In this document: positions 14,015 through 17,018 of the stretch, in pieces | Layout of the letters: the number at the start of each line of letters is the position of its first letter | How positions within the stretch are numbered: position 1 is the first letter of the stretch | From: SFHK01 sp045538305 | Lineage (GTDB): Bacteria > Bacillota > Clostridia > Christensenellales > Aristaeellaceae | Length of the DNA stretch: 17,018 bases | Direction: 5' to 3' | NCBI GenBank assembly: GCA_045538305.1 | Contig: JAZSRC010000067.1 | Coordinates: 1-17,018, forward strand | Made by a program: the position numbers and the translations under genes | Notes under the pieces: model-generated | The model's database searches: none | What the model saw: only the letters and a program-made list of their open reading frames with translations | What the model was told of the DNA's origin: nothing

Positions 14015-15718
14015 TCAGGACTTTTTATCCCTTCTGCGAACCTCGCCCGATCCCTTTGAAGACCGGCGGTCTTCCCGTTTGATGTACGGGCGGTCGTCGG
14101 TTTTTCTCTGATCGCGGGGACCCTTCCACTTGCCGCTATAGGTTCTTTGTTCGGCGGGATTGGCAGGCATGCCGTCGCGGCCCTGCGCCATACGGGGGCG
14201 CATGGGTTCCTTTTTGCGTCTGTCCCTGAAATCGCCTTCGCGGGCGGGACGTACATCGCCTTTTTTAAAGTTCTTTGCGCCGTCTTCCCGGAAACCGCGG
14301 GCATTTTCCCGGCCTCTTGGCGCGCGGGCAGGCGGCGTCGCCGGACGCACGGGCTGGGGGCGCGGGGGCTTGGGCGGCGGCTCGGGAATGCGGATATCCA
14401 GAGCCGGGTTGATTTTTTCGCCAGTCGCCTCGGACAGCATGGAAATCAGCGCGCTTACGGCCATTTCGGGCGTCAGAGCTTCCAGCAGCTTTTTAACCGT
14501 TTCCACTGCGCCTTCATTTTCAAGCGCGTTTGCACGTTCCACAGCCTTTTCCACCAGTCGCGCTTCTTCCGCAGCCCGGATATCTTCACCGGAGGGCGGC
14601 TGCTCGCACAAAATCTGGGCGCGGGTCAGCTTTCTGTATTCCCACATGCGCGAGGTTTCGCGGCCTACCACAAACGTATAGGCGCGGCCTTCGCGTCCGG
14701 CACGGCCGGTTCGGCCCACGCGGTGCACGTAGGTATCGACGTCAAGCGGAATATCGTAGTTGAATACGGCTTCGATGTTATCGATGTCAAGGCCGCGTGC
14801 AGCGACGTCAGTAGCAACGAGTATGCTGACCATACCGCTTTTGAATCGAGCCATGATGGCGTCGCGTTCAATCTGGCGCATATCGCCATGCAGGCCGGCT
14901 GCGGCAAAGCCGCGCGACTGCAGAGAGGTAACAACATCCTCTACGCCGATTTTTGTATTCATAAAAACCAACGCTCTGGTAATGCCGTCGCGAACAAGCA
15001 GCCTCGACAAAAGCTCGTTTTTATGGAACGAACGCACCGGTACATAGCACTGGCGCACCTTTTCCACCATCATCGTTTGGTTTTCCACCTTCAAAAATTC
15101 CGGCTCATGAAGGTATTTTTTGGCAAGCGCCATGATCGGAAACGGCATGGTCGCGGAAAAAAGTGCCGTCTGCCTTTCCTCATTTGTTTTGGAAAGTATG
15201 GCTTCTATATCGTCGCGAAAGCCCATATCCAGCATTTCGTCGGCTTCATCAAGGATGGCGACCTTTACATTTTCAAAGGAAAGAGAACCGCGGTTCATGT
15301 GATCCATCACGCGTCCAGGCGTGCCGACAACCACCTGTACGCCCATGGAAAGCGCCCGAAGCTGGCGTTCGATGGGCTGACCGCCGTAAACTGCAAGCGC
15401 CGTAAGCGCAGGGCGGTACTTGGCAAGCTTCATGATTTCACCGGCCGTCTGTACGGCAAGCTCGCGCGTGGGGCACAAAACCAGCGCCTGCACGTGCTTA
15501 TCGCTTGCATCCACGCATTCAATCAGCGGTATGCCGAAGGCCGCGGTTTTACCGGTTCCCGTCTGTGCCTGACCGATGACGTCCTTGCCCTCCAGCATCG
15601 GCGGAATGGCTATTTTCTGTATGGGCGTAGGCTCCGAAAAGCCCATATCCGTTATCGCCCGCAATGTTTCGTCGGATACATTAAAATTAAACTGCTCCAA
15701 AGGTACATTCGCTCCCAT
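14015..15718 (-). CDS. DEAD-box ATP-dependent RNA helicase
   Basis: This 567-aa helicase is of the CshA/DeaD type and unwinds RNA duplexes in ribosome assembly, mRNA decay or cold adaptation. Motifs in order: Q-motif (F10, then GFSEPTPIQ 26-34), Walker A AQTGTGKT (51-58), PTREL (83-87), TPGR (133-136), DEAD (157-160), SAT (188-190), ATDVAARGLDI (302-312), HRVGRTGRAGR (332-342). A helical region (375-437) may dimerise. A Pro/Arg/Lys-rich disordered tail (445-567) replaces any recognisable RRM and probably binds RNA. ATG 15718 keeps the Q-motif whole but lacks a ribosome binding site. TTG at residue 7, behind GGGAG, is an alternative start. Confidence 0.93.
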   Translation of the reverse strand: MGANVPLEQFNFNVSDETLRAITDMGFSEPTPIQKIAIPPMLEGKDVIGQAQTGTGKTAAFGIPLIECVDASDKHVQALVLCPTRELAVQTAGEIMKLAKYRPALTALAVYGGQPIERQLRALSMGVQVVVGTPGRVMDHMNRGSLSFENVKVAILDEADEMLDMGFRDDIEAILSKTNEERQTALFSATMPFPIMALAKKYLHEPEFLKVENQTMMVEKVRQCYVPVRSFHKNELLSRLLVRDGITRALVFMNTKIGVEDVVTSLQSRGFAAAGLHGDMRQIERDAIMARFKSGMVSILVATDVAARGLDIDNIEAVFNYDIPLDVDTYVHRVGRTGRAGREGRAYTFVVGRETSRMWEYRKLTRAQILCEQPPSGEDIRAAEEARLVEKAVERANALENEGAVETVKKLLEALTPEMAVSALISMLSEATGEKINPALDIRIPEPPPKPPRPQPVRPATPPARAPRGRENARGFREDGAKNFKKGDVRPAREGDFRDRRKKEPMRPRMAQGRDGMPANPAEQRTYSGKWKGPRDQRKTDDRPYIKREDRRSSKGSGEVRRRDKKS

Positions 15719-15732
15719 TATTTAGTTGCTTG

Positions 15733-15761
15733 AGCATACCATATTTATATGCGCCTTTCAA
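15733..15761 (-). promoter_or_regulatory. Promoter of the DEAD-box helicase gene
   Basis: TTGAAA (15756-15761), 17 bp, and an extended -10 TGGTATGCT ending at 15733. The predicted start lies only about 7 nt before the ATG at 15718, implying a very short or absent leader. Confidence 0.6.
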
Positions 15762-15772
15762 CGAAAGGGCAT
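15749..15772. repeat. Inverted repeat overlapping the helicase -35 box
   Basis: ATGC-g-CCTTTC (15749-15759) pairs with GAAAGG-GCAT (15763-15772), a 10-bp stem with one bulge and a 3-nt loop. It covers the -35 hexamer. It could be an operator, or a weak hairpin at the end of cysK mRNA, although no U-tract follows. Confidence 0.45.
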
Positions 15773-15790
15773 GAATATTTAGTGAATTTT

Positions 15791-16714
15791 CTATTCGTAT
15801 ATACCGCTTGACAGATACCTTGTGCCGCTGTCGGGCAAAATGGCGACTATGTTTTTGCCTTCACCGGCAATACCCGCCGCCCGGAAGGCCGCAAATACGC
15901 TCGCGCCGGACGTGATGCCCGCAAAAATGCCCTCCGTTCTCACCAGCAGCTTCGCCGTTTCAAACGCATCTCGATCCGATACAGGAATCACATCGTCGAT
16001 CAGATCTCTGTCAAGAATCGAAGGCACAAAGTTTGCGCCGATGCCCTGCAGGCCATGCGCGCCAGATATTCCCTTGGAAAGAAGTGGGGACGACGCGGGC
16101 TCAACGGCAATGATTTTTACGCCGGGGCACATTTTTTTCAGATACCTCGCGCAGCCAGTAAGCGTTCCGCCCGTGCCTACGCCGGCGACGAACACATCGA
16201 TTTTTCCGTCAAGATCGTTGTAAATCTCGACACCAGTGGTTTTTTCATGGGCGGCGGCGTTCGCTTTATTATCAAACTGGCCCGGAAGAAATGCCCCGGG
16301 CACACTGTCTTTAAGGGCGTTGGCAGCCTGAACCGCGCCGTTCATACCAAGCTTCCCATCCGTCAGCACCACTTCTGCGCCGTATGCCTTTAACAGGTTT
16401 ATCCGTTCTCGGCTCATGGTGTCCGGCATGGTCAGCACTACACGATAGCCCCGCGCCGCTGCGACAGCGGCAAGCCCTATGCCCGTATTTCCGCTCGTAG
16501 GCTCGATAATCACGGCGCCTTTTTTGATCAGGCCCTTTCTTTCCGCATCAAGCAGCATTTCTAGCGCGGGTCTGTCCTTCGCGCTGCCGGTTGGGTTCAT
16601 CATTTCAAGCTTTGCGAAAACCTCCGCGCCCAACGGAAAGTGTTTTTTGATTCTTGAAAGGTGAAGAAGCGGCGTGTTTCCAACAAGCGCTTCCATTGAT
16701 TCATATACTGCCAT
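15791..16714 (-). CDS. cysK: Cysteine synthase (O-acetylserine sulfhydrylase)
   Basis: This PLP enzyme makes cysteine from O-acetylserine and sulfide in the cytosol. The 307-aa length is typical. The PLP lysine is K46 in NPTGSAKDR. The substrate-binding loop is PTSGNTG (72-78). The phosphate-binding loop is GVGTGGTLTG (near 173-182), and the C-terminal PDSGTRYLS closes the site. GGGAGGGG lies about 5 nt before the ATG. It sits 86 nt downstream of rpsT with a hairpin between them. No T-box or S-box leader was recognised. A cystathionine beta-synthase-like or other OASS paralogue role cannot be excluded, but the motifs fit CysK. Confidence 0.93.
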   Translation of the reverse strand: MAVYESMEALVGNTPLLHLSRIKKHFPLGAEVFAKLEMMNPTGSAKDRPALEMLLDAERKGLIKKGAVIIEPTSGNTGIGLAAVAAARGYRVVLTMPDTMSRERINLLKAYGAEVVLTDGKLGMNGAVQAANALKDSVPGAFLPGQFDNKANAAAHEKTTGVEIYNDLDGKIDVFVAGVGTGGTLTGCARYLKKMCPGVKIIAVEPASSPLLSKGISGAHGLQGIGANFVPSILDRDLIDDVIPVSDRDAFETAKLLVRTEGIFAGITSGASVFAAFRAAGIAGEGKNIVAILPDSGTRYLSSGIYE

Positions 16715-16749
16715 TCATGCCCCTCCCAACTTATCGTAATAACGCACTT

Positions 16750-16776
16750 AGGGATCGCGGTAAATCCACGATCCCT
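16750..16776 (-). terminator. Hairpin between rpsT and cysK, weak terminator or attenuator
   Basis: AGGGATCG (16750-16757) pairs with CGATCCCT (16769-16776). GG/CC inside and a G-U pair extend the stem to 11 bp with a 5-nt loop. No T-run follows on the minus strand, so termination may be partial and cysK may receive readthrough from rpsT. Confidence 0.5.
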
Positions 16777-16800
16777 TAAAATGCAGCTTGATATGCCCGA

Positions 16801-17018
16801 TTACGCTTGCTTAGCGAGGCGTTTTGCAAGGCGAGCCTTTTTACGGTTGGCCGCGTTCTTATGAATAACGCCCTTCGAGGCAGCCTTATCCACCGCGCCC
16901 TGCGTTGCGCTCAGAATTTTCTGATCTGCAGTGCCCGCGGCGATAGCGTTATCAAACTTTTTGATGCTGGTCCTCATGGCGGACTTGATCATACGGTTGC
17001 GCAGGTTCTTCTTCTCGG
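16801..17018 (-). CDS. rpsT: 30S ribosomal protein S20, 5' end outside window
   Basis: S20 binds 16S rRNA early in small-subunit assembly. The frame runs off the right edge. The visible 72 residues read EKKNLRNRMIKSAMRTSIKKF near the start and KGVIHKNAANRKKARLAKRLAKQA at the end, both diagnostic of S20. The ATG at 16992 is an internal Met (residue 9 of the visible part) and not the start, because the conserved EKK-LRNR segment continues upstream in frame. A full S20 is about 87 aa, so roughly 15 residues are missing. Confidence 0.95.
   Translation of the reverse strand, partial: EKKNLRNRMIKSAMRTSIKKFDNAIAAGTADQKILSATQGAVDKAASKGVIHKNAANRKKARLAKRLAKQA

Noticed and set aside
14147..15733. 528-codon open frame on the plus strand opposite the helicase
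   Set aside because: It is the antisense of a complete DEAD-box helicase with all motifs. The translation has no recognisable domain and no ribosome binding site.

Overview
The window looks like a chromosomal segment from a low-to-mid GC member of the Firmicutes/Clostridia, probably an uncultured gut lineage. The clues are strong GGAGG-type ribosome binding sites, TTGACA/TATAAT promoters with frequent TGn extensions, a Firmicutes-type L10 leader, ScpA next to a site-2 protease, a PepV-type dipeptidase, and an LplB/YtcP-type sugar ABC transporter with no ATPase of its own. The exact taxon cannot be read from the sequence. There is no phage, transposase, CRISPR, tRNA or rRNA.

Layout. 1-187 (-) is the start of a P-loop ATPase related to HPr kinase, cut by the window edge. 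An AT-rich divergent control region (188-491) with one promoter on each strand and a near-perfect 17-bp palindrome separates it from a cytosolic-looking 5'-nucleotidase-family phosphoesterase (492-2003, +). Then comes rplJ-rplL (+) behind a consensus promoter and an L10 autoregulatory leader. It is closed by a strong terminator and is not followed by rpoB. A 210-bp hairpin-dense segment lies between two copies of the same 24-bp terminator core. Next is a two-gene unit (+): a MazG/dCTPase-like hydrolase and a GMP-synthase homologue whose glutaminase and ATP-pyrophosphatase motifs are both eroded. A tandem GNAT protein (5413-6213, +) follows.

The rest is mostly on the minus strand. A carbohydrate ABC transporter operon (permease, permease, solute-binding protein; 9878 to 6396) has an excellent promoter, an operator-like inverted repeat just upstream of its -35 box, and an intercistronic hairpin before the binding-protein gene. 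Upstream lies a three-gene operon (site-2 protease, scpA, pepV; 13317 to 10189) ending in a clear terminator. A HAD phosphatase (13399-13959, +) diverges from that operon. It is followed by a DEAD-box RNA helicase with an apparently very short leader, cysK, and the 3' part of rpsT running off the right edge, all on the minus strand.

The best candidate for something undescribed is the GuaA pseudoenzyme encoded 17 nt behind a nucleotide pyrophosphohydrolase. It keeps the GMP-synthase architecture, but the catalytic Cys and His, the SGGxDS loop, the lid segment and the C-terminal tail are gone while the reading frame is intact. This suggests a nucleotide-sensing or regulatory role rather than GMP synthesis. 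The repeat segment just upstream is the second most unusual item.
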